A stretch of DNA of 64,000 nucleotides from Pasteurella multocida subsp. multocida OH4807 (GCA_000973525.1 CP004391.1:1-64000), one strand, 5' to 3'. Shown: positions 39,347 through 50,351, counted from the stretch's first letter. Notes: a model not told the origin generated them from the letters alone. Numbers and translations are program-made.

Positions 39347-39994
39347 ATGCAACTTTATGTTTATGATCACTGTCCGTATTGTGTACGAGCGATGATGATG
39401 GTGGGATTAAAAGATCTAGAGGTGAAAATACAGGTTTTATTAAACGATGATGAGGACACCCCGACCACGCTCGTGGGCAAAAAAGTCGTGCCAATTTTAA
39501 TTAAAAGTGATGGGAGCGCCATGCCTGAGAGCCTTGATATTGTGAAATATCTCGACACTCATTATGGTACGCCAATGATTCAGGAAACCGTGCGTCCTGA
39601 GGTCGAGACAATATTAAAAGAGATAACAAGTTATTCAAATTACTTGCTAATGCCTCGTTTTATACAATTAGATGTAGCAGAATTTGCCACTCAAAGTGCG
39701 ATTGATTATTTCACTAAAAAGAAAACAGACTATGTGGGGGATTTTGATGAACATTTTCGTAACACACCAACATATTTAGCCCGTTTAGCGCAAGATCTTG
39801 AAACATTGGAAACTTATGTAGTAGGGCAGAACTCGTTAAATCATACGTTGTCACTTGAAGATATTTTAGTCTTTCCTGTATTACGTAATTTAACCTGTGT
39901 AAAAGGTGTGAAATATCCTGAAAAATTAGCAAATTATGTAAAGCAAATGTCGAACTTAAGTAAAGTTAATCTTTACACGAAACAAGCGGTTTAA
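39347..39994 (+). CDS. grxB: Glutaredoxin 2
   Basis: A 215-residue GrxB. The N-terminal thioredoxin-fold domain carries the redox motif C9-P-Y-C12 and a VPILIK cis-proline segment near 48. The C-terminal domain is an all-helical, glutathione-transferase-like half. It reduces protein disulfides with glutathione in the cytoplasm. Length equals E. coli Grx2. AAGGAGAAAACT provides the ribosome site. Confidence 0.94.
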   Translation: MQLYVYDHCPYCVRAMMMVGLKDLEVKIQVLLNDDEDTPTTLVGKKVVPILIKSDGSAMPESLDIVKYLDTHYGTPMIQETVRPEVETILKEITSYSNYLLMPRFIQLDVAEFATQSAIDYFTKKKTDYVGDFDEHFRNTPTYLARLAQDLETLETYVVGQNSLNHTLSLEDILVFPVLRNLTCVKGVKYPEKLANYVKQMSNLSKVNLYTKQAV

Positions 39995-40084
39995 TTGGTT
40001 AAAATAGTTGCAATTTTTTGTAAACGACTTATTCTTGTGAATGAGAATTTCATCTCAACAGCACATTCATCTAAGGAGAACATT

Positions 40085-40429
40085 ATGGCATTAGGTTGGT
40101 ATGAACTTAAATTGGCAAAAGACGGTCAATTCATGTTTAATTTAAAAGCAGCAAATAGCCAAGTGATTTTAACCAGTGAGCTTTATCGTTCACGTTCAGC
40201 AGCTGAAAATGGGATTGCTTCAGTACAAAAAAATGGAGTAGACGAGAGTAATTTTGAAGTTCGTGTTGCGAAAAATGATAAGCCATATTTTGTCTTGAAA
40301 GCAAAAAATCATCAAGAAATTGGTCGCAGTCAATACTATGCGTCTCGTGTATCCACGAAAAAAGGAATTGGTTCCGTGATGAAAAATGCAGTCAGCACGG
40401 TAATTAAAGACCTAACTTCACAAGCATAA
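40085..40429 (+). CDS. yegP: YegP family protein (two DUF1508 repeats)
   Basis: A 114-residue protein of two tandem DUF1508 units of about 50 residues. Each has a G(W/K)-Y/F-L-K-A core and a SR-type tail: unit one around FMFNLKAANSQVILTSELY, unit two around YFVLKAKNHQEIGRSQYY. Function unknown. ATG at 40085 is chosen because AAGGAG sits 6 bases upstream; a longer upstream frame lacks a ribosome site and is unlike the family. Confidence 0.88.
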   Translation: MALGWYELKLAKDGQFMFNLKAANSQVILTSELYRSRSAAENGIASVQKNGVDESNFEVRVAKNDKPYFVLKAKNHQEIGRSQYYASRVSTKKGIGSVMKNAVSTVIKDLTSQA

Positions 40430-40442
40430 GAATCATAATAAG

Positions 40443-40476
40443 AATTTGCGGGTAGTAGACTACTCGCAAATTTTTT
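40443..40476 (+). terminator. Terminator after the yegP-like gene
   Basis: AATTTGCGGGTAG pairs with CTACTCGCAAATT (one G-T wobble) over a TAGA loop, then a T run. Confidence 0.85.
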
Positions 40477-40525
40477 ATCCATTATATTTTTCATTTTTTC
40501 TTTAAGCTTTCTTTATAAAAAGTAG

Positions 40526-41138
<613 letters not shown>

Positions 41139-41151
41139 TCACGAGGTTTAG

Positions 41152-41547
<396 letters not shown>

Positions 41548-41571
41548 TTTTTTATTTTACGTTTTATATTC

Positions 41572-41604
41572 AAATTGCAAGTCCTTGGGGCTTGCAATTT
41601 TTTT
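41572..41604 (+). terminator. rplM-rpsI operon terminator
   Basis: AAATTGCAAG (41572-41581) pairs with CTTGCAATTT (41591-41600) over a 9-base loop, followed by T residues. Confidence 0.9.
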
Positions 41605-41740
41605 ATCTAAAGAAAATTTATCTTTGGAAATCAGTGTGTGATTTATGGTAAAATAAATGCCCATTTTTTATATCATATTATGCCGCATATTCGGCACAGT
41701 TTAATCGATTATAATTCATTTAGAGCTGTCGGAGGAATAG

Positions 41741-42379
41741 ATGACAAGCGCTGCAAATAAACGTTCAATAATGACACTTTTTTCAGATAAAACCGATATT
41801 TATTGCCATCAAGTGCGCATTGTATTAGCGGAAAAAGGTGTTGCTTATGAGACGGAAGTTGTAGACCCTCAAGTTGTATCAGAAGATTTAATGGAATTAA
41901 ACCCATATGGCACACTGCCGACTTTAGTGGATCGTGATTTAGTATTATTTAATTCTCGCATTATTATGGAATACCTTGATGAGCGTTTTCCACATCCCCC
42001 TCTAATGCCAGTTTATCCTGTTGCACGTGGCAAAAGTCGTTTATTAATGTTGCGTATCGAACAAGATTGGTACCCAACTTTAGCCAAAGCAGAGGCTGGT
42101 ACAGAAGCTGAACGTGCAACCGCATTAAAACAATTAAAAGAAGAGATTTTAGCGATTGCCCCGATTTTTATACAAATGCCTTATTTTATGAGTGAAGAGT
42201 TTAGCTTAGTCGATTGTTATATCGCACCATTACTCTGGCGTATGCAAGAGCTCGGTGTAGAGTTTACAGGCGCAGGGAGTAAAGCGGTGAAAGCTTACAT
42301 GTCACGTGTTTTCGAGCGCGATTCTTTTATGCAGTCTTTAGGCATTTCAGCACCTAAAAATTTAATGGATGAGAAGTAA
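41741..42379 (+). CDS. sspA: Stringent starvation protein A
   Basis: A 212-residue glutathione-transferase-fold protein that binds RNA polymerase and is needed for stationary-phase and acid-stress gene control. It shares with E. coli SspA the opening ANKRSIMTLFSDKTDIY, the run SRIIMEYLDERFPHPPLMP near 69-87, and EEFSLVDCYIAPLLWR near 150. GGAGGAAT 7 bases upstream of the ATG supports the start. sspB follows after 6 bases, a conserved operon, itself downstream of rplM-rpsI as in E. coli. Confidence 0.97.
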   Translation: MTSAANKRSIMTLFSDKTDIYCHQVRIVLAEKGVAYETEVVDPQVVSEDLMELNPYGTLPTLVDRDLVLFNSRIIMEYLDERFPHPPLMPVYPVARGKSRLLMLRIEQDWYPTLAKAEAGTEAERATALKQLKEEILAIAPIFIQMPYFMSEEFSLVDCYIAPLLWRMQELGVEFTGAGSKAVKAYMSRVFERDSFMQSLGISAPKNLMDEK

Positions 42380-42385
42380 TTTATA

Positions 42386-42862
42386 ATGCAATACCATTCT
42401 TCACCAAAGCGCCCTTATTTATTACGCGCATATTATGATTGGCTTGTGGATAATGATTTTACACCTTACTTAGTTGTTGATGCGACTTACCAAGGCGTTA
42501 AGGTGCCAGCTGAATACGTGAAAGACGGTCAGATTGTGTTAAATTTATCGGCTAATGCAACGGGTAATTTACAATTAGCGAATGATGTTATCCAGTTTAA
42601 TGCACGTTTTCGTGGGATCCCACAGGATATTTATATTCCAATGGGAGCAGCATTAGCAATTTATGCACGTGAGAACGGTGATGGCGTGATGTTTGAGCAT
42701 GAAGCCGCATATGATGCGTTTGACAATTCAGTCGTTGAGCAACCGTTAAGTTTTGTCGACGCTGTTGATAAACAACCAGAAGATACATTGAAACCAAAAG
42801 CGCAAAAGAGAGAACAAACCAGTGAGAAAAAATCGGCTTCTCATTTGCGGATCATTAAGTAG
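42386..42862 (+). CDS. sspB: ClpXP adaptor SspB
   Basis: A 158-residue adaptor that delivers ssrA-tagged proteins to ClpXP. The substrate-binding domain covers residues 5-112 (RPYLLRAYYDWLVDND, then IVLNLSANATGNL). A variable acidic linker follows, and the extreme C-terminal ASHLRIIK matches the XB tail that docks on ClpX. Confidence 0.96.
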   Translation: MQYHSSPKRPYLLRAYYDWLVDNDFTPYLVVDATYQGVKVPAEYVKDGQIVLNLSANATGNLQLANDVIQFNARFRGIPQDIYIPMGAALAIYARENGDGVMFEHEAAYDAFDNSVVEQPLSFVDAVDKQPEDTLKPKAQKREQTSEKKSASHLRIIK

Positions 42863-42884
42863 TCAAATTATTCTTGTTTCGATG

Positions 42885-42922
42885 AAAAAAGCACGATTTA
42901 TGAATATGAATCGTGCTTTTTT
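42885..42922. terminator. Bidirectional terminator between sspB and kdsC
   Basis: AAAAAAGCACGATT (42885-42898) and AATCGTGCTTTTTT (42909-42922), perfect 14-base arms; suits both converging genes. Confidence 0.93.
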
Positions 42923-42930
42923 ATTCTGTA

Positions 42931-43476
42931 TTATTGCCCCATTTTTGCCACGCTTTTTAAAAATCCTTTTGCGCTGGTATAAATATCACTTTTATCTTGA
43001 GCAGCCAAAAGCATATCCGCCATTTCACGAAATGCGCCTTTTCCACCTGACAAATGTAAGACATAATCTGCCTGTTGGCGTACGTAAATTGGGGCATCAT
43101 TGACTGCAAAAGATAAGCCACATACCGCAAATGCAGGTAGGTCAACACTATCGTCACCAATATAAGCGGTTTCATCAGGTGTTACCTGTGCTTGCTGCAT
43201 CAGTTCAAAGCAGGCACTTTCTTTTTCTAGTTTACCTAAAAAAAATAAGGAAATACCTAAATCTGCAATGCGTTTGCGTAAAATCGGGGAATCTCGACCA
43301 GATAATACCGCGACCTGAATACCTGATTCCATTAGCATTTTTATACCTAATCCATCACGAACATGAAAGGTTTTAATTGCCTCACCATGAGCATCATAGT
43401 GTAGGGCTCCATCCGTTAGGACTCCGTCAATATCAGTAATGACAAATTTAATTTTTTTTAATTTTTTGGTTAACAT
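42931..43476 (-). CDS. kdsC: 3-deoxy-D-manno-octulosonate 8-phosphate phosphatase
   Basis: A 181-residue HAD-superfamily phosphatase that releases KDO from KDO-8-phosphate for lipopolysaccharide. Nucleophile and acid are D15 and D17 in ITDIDGVLTDG. Motif II is VLSGRDSP near 57, and motif III IGDDSVDLPAF near 107. It lacks a cap domain, so it should be tetrameric like the H. influenzae enzyme. It overlaps kdsD by one base and shares its operon. Confidence 0.96.
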   Translation of the reverse strand: MLTKKLKKIKFVITDIDGVLTDGALHYDAHGEAIKTFHVRDGLGIKMLMESGIQVAVLSGRDSPILRKRIADLGISLFFLGKLEKESACFELMQQAQVTPDETAYIGDDSVDLPAFAVCGLSFAVNDAPIYVRQQADYVLHLSGGKGAFREMADMLLAAQDKSDIYTSAKGFLKSVAKMGQ

Positions 43477-44411
43477 CAGCTTGAGAACTCCACTAGACCC
43501 ACAACGTTCTTTTTATCATCGACAACCACAAGTGAATGGATTTTACGGGCTTTCATGTATGCCTCTGCTTCGGATAAGTAAGCGTCTTTATGAATCGTTT
43601 TAGGGGTTGATGTCATCAAATCTTGTGCACACTTATTCAAGGTTTCTGCACCATTAGCACTCAAGGCACGACGAATATCACCGTCTGTAATGATTCCTTT
43701 TAATTCATCTTGTTCCATCACTAATGCAACGCCCATTCTGCCTTCATTCATAATGGTTAAACAATCAGTAAATGAGGTGCTAAGTGCGGTCACTGGTAAG
43801 CGTGTTTGCATTTGATCTTTTACTCGGCACAGTAAACGGCGACCAAGACTCCCTCCAGGGTGAAATTTTGCAAAATCAGCAGGTTGGAAATCACGGGCTT
43901 TAATCAATGAAACCGCAAGTGCATCACCTAATGCCATTGTCACCAGTACAGAGGTTGTTGGGGCGAGATTGTTTGGGCAAACTTCACGCTCGACACTAAT
44001 ATCTAGCACATAATCTGCGTGTTTTGCGAGAGTAGAATGCGGATTGCCTGTCAATGCTATGATGGTGTTGCCAAAATTTTTAAGGCTTGGGATTAATTTA
44101 TTGACATCGTCTGTTTCACCGCTATAGGAAATTAACATCACGATATCAATCGGTTTAAGCATACCTAAATCACCATGAAAAGCTTCTGTCGGGTGTAAAA
44201 AGAAACTCGGCGTTCCTGTTGAAGCAAAGGTCGCAACCATCTTTTTCCCAACAAGCCCTGATTTACCAATTCCCCCTATGACTAAGCGACCTTCACAATG
44301 TAGGAGTAAATTGACAACATCTGCAAATTGGTGATCAAGATTTTGGCTTAAGCGAGCAAGCGCTTGTTCTTCTATTTTAAGCGTTTCTTGAGCAATATTG
44401 AGATAATCCAT
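43476..44411 (-). CDS. kdsD: D-arabinose 5-phosphate isomerase
   Basis: A 311-residue enzyme that turns ribulose-5-phosphate into arabinose-5-phosphate, the first step toward KDO. The SIS domain is at about 30-170, with RLVIGGIGKSGLVGKKM near 40 and SYSGETDDV near 90. Two CBS domains lie at about 190-311. An uptake sequence lies at 43782-43790 inside the gene. I chose the internal ATG (MDYLNIAQETLK), preceded by AAGGAAT, over an upstream ATG 17 codons earlier that lacks a ribosome site. Divergent from rnpB. Confidence 0.95.
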   Translation of the reverse strand: MDYLNIAQETLKIEEQALARLSQNLDHQFADVVNLLLHCEGRLVIGGIGKSGLVGKKMVATFASTGTPSFFLHPTEAFHGDLGMLKPIDIVMLISYSGETDDVNKLIPSLKNFGNTIIALTGNPHSTLAKHADYVLDISVEREVCPNNLAPTTSVLVTMALGDALAVSLIKARDFQPADFAKFHPGGSLGRRLLCRVKDQMQTRLPVTALSTSFTDCLTIMNEGRMGVALVMEQDELKGIITDGDIRRALSANGAETLNKCAQDLMTSTPKTIHKDAYLSEAEAYMKARKIHSLVVVDDKKNVVGLVEFSS

Positions 44412-44516
44412 TTCGATTCCTTTAATCAGACAAACAGCAGACGAATTATAACACAAAAGCACTTGTCATCATGTGGTAAAATTATGGGAAGAGTGGAGGG
44501 AAACGATTGAATAGGG

Positions 44517-44545
44517 TTGAATAATACAGTATTTCCCGTTATACT
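44517..44545 (+). promoter_or_regulatory. rnpB promoter
   Basis: TTGAAT (44517-44522), 17 bases, TATACT (44540-44545), then a GC-rich TCGCGCC before the RNA start. Confidence 0.85.
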
Positions 44546-44552
44546 TCGCGCC

Positions 44553-44929
<377 letters not shown>

Positions 44930-44935
44930 CTTTTC

Positions 44936-45676
44936 TTATTTTCTTTTTATATCAAGTAGTTTACGTACTGCTTGGATCTTATCGAAATCTGTTATCCAAA
45001 TCTTTTGATCCTCTTCGGCGTTGTTGCCCATTACGGCATCAGATTGTAATTTCATTGCGCTTAGGCGATAACTTTTCCCAGATAAATGCAATTCTTGCAC
45101 ATTCGTTTCAGAAATGATTTCTAAAGCATTTTCTGCACTAACTCCAGCACCTGCCATAATTTGAATACGATCATTTGCTTGTTCGACTAATTGTTTGAGC
45201 AAGGTTTTGCCTTGAAGTGCGGTAGCTTTTTGCCCCGATGTTAAAATGCGTTCGCAACCTAATGCAATGACTTGTTTAAGGCTTTCAAATGGATCTTGGC
45301 ATAAATCAAAAGCGCGGTGAAAAGTCACACCAAGCCCATCTGCTGCTTGGATTAGTTTTTCGCAAACAGCTAAGTCGATTTTTGCTTCTTCAGTTAATGC
45401 ACCAATCACAATTCCTTTGGCACCAAGCACTTTTGCAATCTGAATATCATCTAGCATCATTTGCACTTCATTTGCGCTAAACAGAAAATCGCCAGCCCGT
45501 GGGCGGATCATTACATAGCAAGGAATTTTGACTAAATTGACCGCACTTTTGATCAGGGAATAAGGTGGCGTGACGCCCCCCACAGATAAGCAACCACAAA
45601 GCTCTAAACGATCTGCACCAGCTTGTTCTGCAGTCAGTGCAGATTCAATATTGTCGATACACACTTCAAGTTTCAT
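44936..45676 (-). CDS. cutC: CutC family protein
   Basis: A 246-residue TIM-barrel protein. MKLEVCIDNIESALTAEQAG opens it, followed by DRLELCGCLSVGGVTPP near 23-39, VMIRPRAGDFLFS near 55 and HRAFDLCQDP near 125. It was first linked to copper tolerance in E. coli, but that role is disputed and no activity is established. Two uptake sequences lie inside (45215 and 45540). Confidence 0.9.
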   Translation of the reverse strand: MKLEVCIDNIESALTAEQAGADRLELCGCLSVGGVTPPYSLIKSAVNLVKIPCYVMIRPRAGDFLFSANEVQMMLDDIQIAKVLGAKGIVIGALTEEAKIDLAVCEKLIQAADGLGVTFHRAFDLCQDPFESLKQVIALGCERILTSGQKATALQGKTLLKQLVEQANDRIQIMAGAGVSAENALEIISETNVQELHLSGKSYRLSAMKLQSDAVMGNNAEEDQKIWITDFDKIQAVRKLLDIKRK

Positions 45677-45691
45677 TTGATTTTTACCTAA

Positions 45692-45717
45692 GAAAAAAGA
45701 GGCATATTGCCCCTTTT
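45692..45717 (-). terminator. Terminator of the macAB-OMF operon
   Basis: On the minus strand AAAAGGGGCA pairs with TGCCTCTTTT (one G-T wobble) with a short loop, followed by T. It lies 9 bases after the last gene. Confidence 0.75.
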
Positions 45718-45725
45718 ATGATGTG

Positions 45726-47093
45726 TTATTTAGCAGAGTAATAGCCCGCCATTGCACTGTAAATGGCGTTTTCTTGCTGAATAAGCTGGTATTTTGCATT
45801 CAAAATAGCCAGTTGTGAGTCGTTTTCGGTATTTGCCGCCGTGAGCCAATCACGTAATTGCGATACGCCAGCATCATAACGATTTTTGTAATATTGTGTA
45901 ATACGTTTGTTATGCGCATAGGCTTTTTGTAGGTTGCCAAAACTCGCTTGTGATTGTTGGTAAGCGAAGTAGTTAGTATCAATCTCATTGAGGGCTTTGG
46001 TGATACTTTGCTCGTAGCTTAAACGTGCTGTTTCATAATTCGCTTCAGAGATTTTGACATTCCATCTCACCACATTCCAGTTGAGGAACGGTAGATTAAT
46101 GCTGACTAAACCTGCAGCAATTGGCGTATGCAATGCGTTATCTACTTTCGTACCCGCAGAAGATAAACTTGCCCCTAAAGTCACTGTTGGGAACCAGCTT
46201 TTTTGCATTGCTTTTGTATCTTTAAATGCGCTGTTTAGACGGTATTGTGCACTTTTGATATCTGGTCGATTTGCAATAGTTGAAACGGGCACATTGGTGT
46301 TAATCCCCACATTTTTCACATTCAAGATTTTTGGCAAGCTCAGATTTAACGGATCGCTTGGTTTTAAATTGAGTAAATTGCGTAAAGTTTGTTCTGCTAT
46401 TTTACGCTGAGTTTGATAAGTCAACAGCTGATTACTTGCACGCAATACAGATTGTTGTGCTTGAACAGTGCTTGCGCTATCTGCCACGCCCAACTTAAAG
46501 CGGTTTTGCATAATTTGGCTAATCTGATTGTAGTATTTGATACTGCCTTCAGTGGCGTGAATTGCATCATTCAAGAATGACAATTGATAGTAAGTAGCAA
46601 TCACCGAGTTGATTAACGCAAGGCGAGCAGCAGCTAAATCTTGTGCAGAGGCTTTATAGGTCCATTCCGCAGCAGAGGCTGAATCCGCTAAACGTTGCCA
46701 AAGATCCAATGTATAACCCACATTCAGTGCGCCACTGTGGCTGATTCTTGAATGTTGGCTGTGTTCAATATTACGAGAAGCACTTGATTCTAGTTTTCCA
46801 TTAAAGGCAGGTACGAGATTTGCACCCACTAAATTAGCAGCATAAAGTGCTTTGTTAACATTAATTGCAGCTTTCGCAAGGTTTTTATTATTTTCTAAGG
46901 CTTGCGCAATGAGATTATTGAGTTGTGGATCTTGATATAAGGTCCACCAGTCTTCTTTCACACTATATTGTTGAGTAAGTTCTTGATACTGCTGAAAATC
47001 TTGTTTAGCTTCATTAAAAGAAGTGTCAATATTGGCACAACCGACTAATGCGGTTGAGAGAATAATCAAAGTGAGTTGATTGAGTTTTAACAT
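45726..47093 (-). CDS. Outer-membrane efflux lipoprotein (TolC/NodT family)
   Basis: A 455-residue outer-membrane factor. The signal peptide ends with lipobox ALVGC, lipidated at C19. Two OEP repeats follow, at about 55-245 and 265-450, rich in alanine- and glutamine-containing long helices. The conserved RPDIKSAQYRLNSAF segment is near 285. It is the third gene after macA and macB, giving the pump its own exit duct instead of a shared TolC. A 71-base gap with an uptake sequence separates it from macB. Confidence 0.9.
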   Translation of the reverse strand: MLKLNQLTLIILSTALVGCANIDTSFNEAKQDFQQYQELTQQYSVKEDWWTLYQDPQLNNLIAQALENNKNLAKAAINVNKALYAANLVGANLVPAFNGKLESSASRNIEHSQHSRISHSGALNVGYTLDLWQRLADSASAAEWTYKASAQDLAAARLALINSVIATYYQLSFLNDAIHATEGSIKYYNQISQIMQNRFKLGVADSASTVQAQQSVLRASNQLLTYQTQRKIAEQTLRNLLNLKPSDPLNLSLPKILNVKNVGINTNVPVSTIANRPDIKSAQYRLNSAFKDTKAMQKSWFPTVTLGASLSSAGTKVDNALHTPIAAGLVSINLPFLNWNVVRWNVKISEANYETARLSYEQSITKALNEIDTNYFAYQQSQASFGNLQKAYAHNKRITQYYKNRYDAGVSQLRDWLTAANTENDSQLAILNAKYQLIQQENAIYSAMAGYYSAK

Positions 47094-47164
47094 TATGTTG
47101 TCCTTCTGTTAAAAAGTGCGGTCTATTTTTTCACACTTTTGATTGAGTAAATTATAGCAACTTT

Positions 47165-49096
47165 CTATTCTCTTGCTAGAGCGTTAATTGGGTTTAAATT
47201 CGCCGCATTTTTGGCTGGCATATAACCAAATATAATGCCAATAAAACTTGCGCAAACCACGGCGGCGATAATCGAAAACGTAGAAAAAATCATCGTAAAA
47301 TTACTGGTAAATTGATTGAAGATTAGCCCAAAGGCAAGTGATAGCAGAATGCCAACCATTCCGCCAAGCATACAAATCAGCACAGCTTCAATTAAAAATT
47401 GTTGCAAAATGTTGGACTGTCTAGCTCCGATTGCCATTCGTATGCCGATTTCTTTTGTTCGTTCTGTCACGGATACGAGCATAATATTCATCACACCAAT
47501 TCCCCCTACAATTAAAGAGATCAACGCAATAGATGAAATCAACAGCTTCATTGTGTTTGTGGTGCTTTCAATGGTCTGTTTAATTGTATCGGTATTGAGT
47601 ACGAAAAAGTCTTTCTTACCGTGGCGAACGGTGAGTAAATTAGTGAGATCTTTTTCTGCCACTTGTGTATTAATGTCATCTTTCACTTTAACCGTGATAG
47701 AATCAATTTGAGCATTGCCCGAAATTTTATACATTGCAGTCGTGTAGGGGAGCCAAATATTCAAGCTGCTTCTGTTGCTATTCATATTGCTTTGATTTGC
47801 AACGCCAATAATACGTAACGGTTTTTTATTAATCATAATAATTTCACCTAATGGTGAACGATGATTAAAAACTTGCTGCAAGGTATTCGAGTCAATCACG
47901 GCAACTTGAGCGCTTTGCTCCACATCGGAGGCAGTAAAGAGTTGTCCTTGTAAGAGCTTAATCCCTTTGACATCAAAAAATTGATCGCCAACACCTTTTA
48001 CTTGAGCCGTAAAATTCTGATTACCATAAGTTAGACTACCGCCAACGGCACTATTCGGCGTTGCACTTTCAATATAGCTTTGTTTAGCTAACATATTTGA
48101 ATCATTTACTGTTAAGTTTTGCATTCTTTCTGCATATCGATCACCAAAACCCGTGCCGTTGTAAATATCCATTGTATTTGTCCCTAACGCACTGATATTG
48201 GAAAGAATTTGCTGTTGAGAGCCGTTTCCAAGAGCGACCACCGAAACCACAGAAGTAATGCCAATGATGATGCCGAGCATTGTCAGCAACGATCGCAGTT
48301 TATGTGCTACAATCGCATTCACTGACATTTTAAAAGATTCAATAAATTGATCTTTATAGAACGTGAAACGCCCTTTCTGCACATTGGGAGTATCCAATTT
48401 TTCCGCTATCCAATCGGATTTTTTCGTATCTTGAATAATCGAACCATCTTTAATTTCAATCACGCGATTCGCAAATTCTGCGATTTTAGGATCGTGTGTG
48501 ACCAAAATAATCGTATGCCCTTCACGGTGAAGTTGCTGCAAAATCGCCATTACCATTTCACCACTTTTAGAATCCAACGCCCCAGTAGGTTCATCTGCCA
48601 AAATAATTTCACCGCCATTCATCAAGGCACGAGCAATGCTTACGCGTTGCTGTTGCCCTCCAGACAGCTGATTGGGTTTATTGGTTAATTTGTCTTGCAA
48701 ACCTAATTTTGCTAACAGATTTTTTGCTCGTTCAAGACGCGTTTTTTGATCAATGCCAGCATAAATAGCAGGCAGAGCAACATTTTCTAAGGCAGTTAGG
48801 GTAGAAAGTAAATTGTAACGTTGAAAAATAAAACCAAATTTTTTCTGACGTAAATCCGAAAGGGCATCTTTATTAAGCAGACTAACTTCAGTATCAGCAA
48901 TTTTATATGAGCCAGATGAGGCGGTATCTAAACAACCAATGATATTCATCAACGTGGATTTACCCGAGCCAGAAGCCCCCATAATCGCAATAAAATCGCC
49001 TTTTTTAATCTCTAAATTGATGTTTTTTAGCACTTGCGTTTGATTGTCGCCGTCGCCAAAAAATTTATTGAGAACTTTAATTTGAATAATTTGCAT
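47165..49096 (-). CDS. macB: MacB-type ABC exporter, ATPase-permease fusion
   Basis: A 643-residue half transporter. The N-terminal ABC domain has Walker A GASGSGKS at 40-47, signature LSGGQQQRVSIARAL near 143 and Walker B ILADEPTGALD near 165. One membrane segment near 270 is followed by a periplasmic domain and three more membrane segments in the last 130 residues, as in MacB. I chose the ATG at 49096 (MQIIQIKVLNKFF); an upstream ATG would add 21 residues unlike the family. No good ribosome site is seen; an uptake sequence fills the gap from macA, so translation may be coupled. Confidence 0.93.
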   Translation of the reverse strand: MQIIQIKVLNKFFGDGDNQTQVLKNINLEIKKGDFIAIMGASGSGKSTLMNIIGCLDTASSGSYKIADTEVSLLNKDALSDLRQKKFGFIFQRYNLLSTLTALENVALPAIYAGIDQKTRLERAKNLLAKLGLQDKLTNKPNQLSGGQQQRVSIARALMNGGEIILADEPTGALDSKSGEMVMAILQQLHREGHTIILVTHDPKIAEFANRVIEIKDGSIIQDTKKSDWIAEKLDTPNVQKGRFTFYKDQFIESFKMSVNAIVAHKLRSLLTMLGIIIGITSVVSVVALGNGSQQQILSNISALGTNTMDIYNGTGFGDRYAERMQNLTVNDSNMLAKQSYIESATPNSAVGGSLTYGNQNFTAQVKGVGDQFFDVKGIKLLQGQLFTASDVEQSAQVAVIDSNTLQQVFNHRSPLGEIIMINKKPLRIIGVANQSNMNSNRSSLNIWLPYTTAMYKISGNAQIDSITVKVKDDINTQVAEKDLTNLLTVRHGKKDFFVLNTDTIKQTIESTTNTMKLLISSIALISLIVGGIGVMNIMLVSVTERTKEIGIRMAIGARQSNILQQFLIEAVLICMLGGMVGILLSLAFGLIFNQFTSNFTMIFSTFSIIAAVVCASFIGIIFGYMPAKNAANLNPINALARE

Positions 49097-49112
49097 AAAA
49101 TCGACCGCACTT

Positions 49113-50276
49113 TTAGAATATTCTTGGGCGACGCGTAGTATTGCCAATTTTTTCACCACTTGAAACCTGTGATGAAATGACTTCTTCGCCTTCCTTTAAG
49201 CCCGATAAAATTTGCGTGTGAATATCATCGTTTAGCCCAATGGTTACTTCACGTTTTTCTGCTTTACCTTGAACAAGCACATTCACAAAGACTTTCCCTT
49301 GCTCACGCTTTAACGTCATTGTTGGAACTAAAAGCGTATTTTTCGCTTGAGCAACTAAAATTTCAGTTTGTGCGGTCATTCCAATCCGTAATTTGTTATC
49401 AGGGTTATCAATAATCGCATTCGCATAAAAATAAACCGCTTTGGTGTTCGCCACGGATTCAGCATACTCATTATCCGTAAGTGTTGTCATTGCAGGATCA
49501 ATCCCACTGATGACCGTTTGGTATTTTGTGTTTGGCTCTGAAAGCGTCGAGAACAGGATTGGCATTCCAACTTGTACTTTAGTGATATCGCCTTCTGAAA
49601 TTTCAGGTTTCACAAGCATTTTGCTGACATCTGCAACCTGAATAATCGTTGGCGTCAATTGATTGGCGTTCACTGTTTGTCCTTCCGAAACGGGGATCGA
49701 AATGACTGTGCCGTTAATGGGGGAGTGAATTTTGGTATAACCTAAATTTGTGGTTGCCGTATTCACTTCAATTTCTGCTTGCTTAATTAATGCATTGATT
49801 TCTTTAATACTGGCTTGAGCAGCTGCAAAGCTATTTTGAGCACTTTCAAGATCGGTCAAACTCACAGCTTTTTGTTTGTAGAGTTTTTGGCTACGCTCAT
49901 AATTTGCTTTCGCAATATCATAAGCCACTGTCTTGGCATTTAATTGTGCTTGATAAGAGGCAAGTTTGGCTTGTGCAGTATCTAAATGATTGCGTTGATT
50001 TTGTGAATCAATTTCTGCAATTAAATCACCTTGCTTAATTTGTTGCCCTAATGTGACATAAATTTTCTCGATTTTCCCTGATACTTGCGCCCCGACTTCC
50101 ACACGCTGATAGGCACGAAGTGTGCCTGTTGCAATGACGGATTTTTGTAAATCACCACGTTTGACAGTGTCTGTTAGATAGGTAATTTCATCGTTTTGCT
50201 TTCCATTAAATAAATAGAAACCGCCAAATAGTAGGGCAATTAAGATCGTCATAACGATAAGCAATTTTTTATTCAT
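49113..50276 (-). CDS. macA: MacA-type periplasmic adaptor
   Basis: A 387-residue membrane-fusion protein. An N-terminal membrane anchor lies at residues 4-24. Split biotinyl-lipoyl half motifs surround a long coiled-coil hairpin at about 95-165, then come a beta-barrel domain and a membrane-proximal domain. It links MacB to the outer-membrane factor to expel macrolides, toxins or glycolipids; substrate here unknown. First gene of the operon, behind a promoter at 50304-50333. Confidence 0.93.
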   Translation of the reverse strand: MNKKLLIVMTILIALLFGGFYLFNGKQNDEITYLTDTVKRGDLQKSVIATGTLRAYQRVEVGAQVSGKIEKIYVTLGQQIKQGDLIAEIDSQNQRNHLDTAQAKLASYQAQLNAKTVAYDIAKANYERSQKLYKQKAVSLTDLESAQNSFAAAQASIKEINALIKQAEIEVNTATTNLGYTKIHSPINGTVISIPVSEGQTVNANQLTPTIIQVADVSKMLVKPEISEGDITKVQVGMPILFSTLSEPNTKYQTVISGIDPAMTTLTDNEYAESVANTKAVYFYANAIIDNPDNKLRIGMTAQTEILVAQAKNTLLVPTMTLKREQGKVFVNVLVQGKAEKREVTIGLNDDIHTQILSGLKEGEEVISSQVSSGEKIGNTTRRPRIF

Positions 50277-50303
50277 CGTAATTTCTCTAAGGACATCAGG
50301 TTT

Positions 50304-50333
50304 TTTATAAATTGGTTAATTTTGTGTATTCAA
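50304..50333 (-). promoter_or_regulatory. macA promoter
   Basis: On the minus strand, TTGAAT (50333-50328), 18 bases, TATAAA (50309-50304), about 28 bases before the macA start codon. Confidence 0.65.
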
Positions 50334-50351
50334 ATTCAAACAAAGAAAATG

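Noticed and set aside
46054..46410. 118-codon plus-strand frame inside the efflux lipoprotein gene
   Set aside because: Antisense shadow of an intact outer-membrane factor gene.
47316..47711. 131-codon plus-strand frame inside macB
   Set aside because: Antisense to a strongly conserved ABC exporter, low-complexity serine/isoleucine-rich product, no ribosome site.
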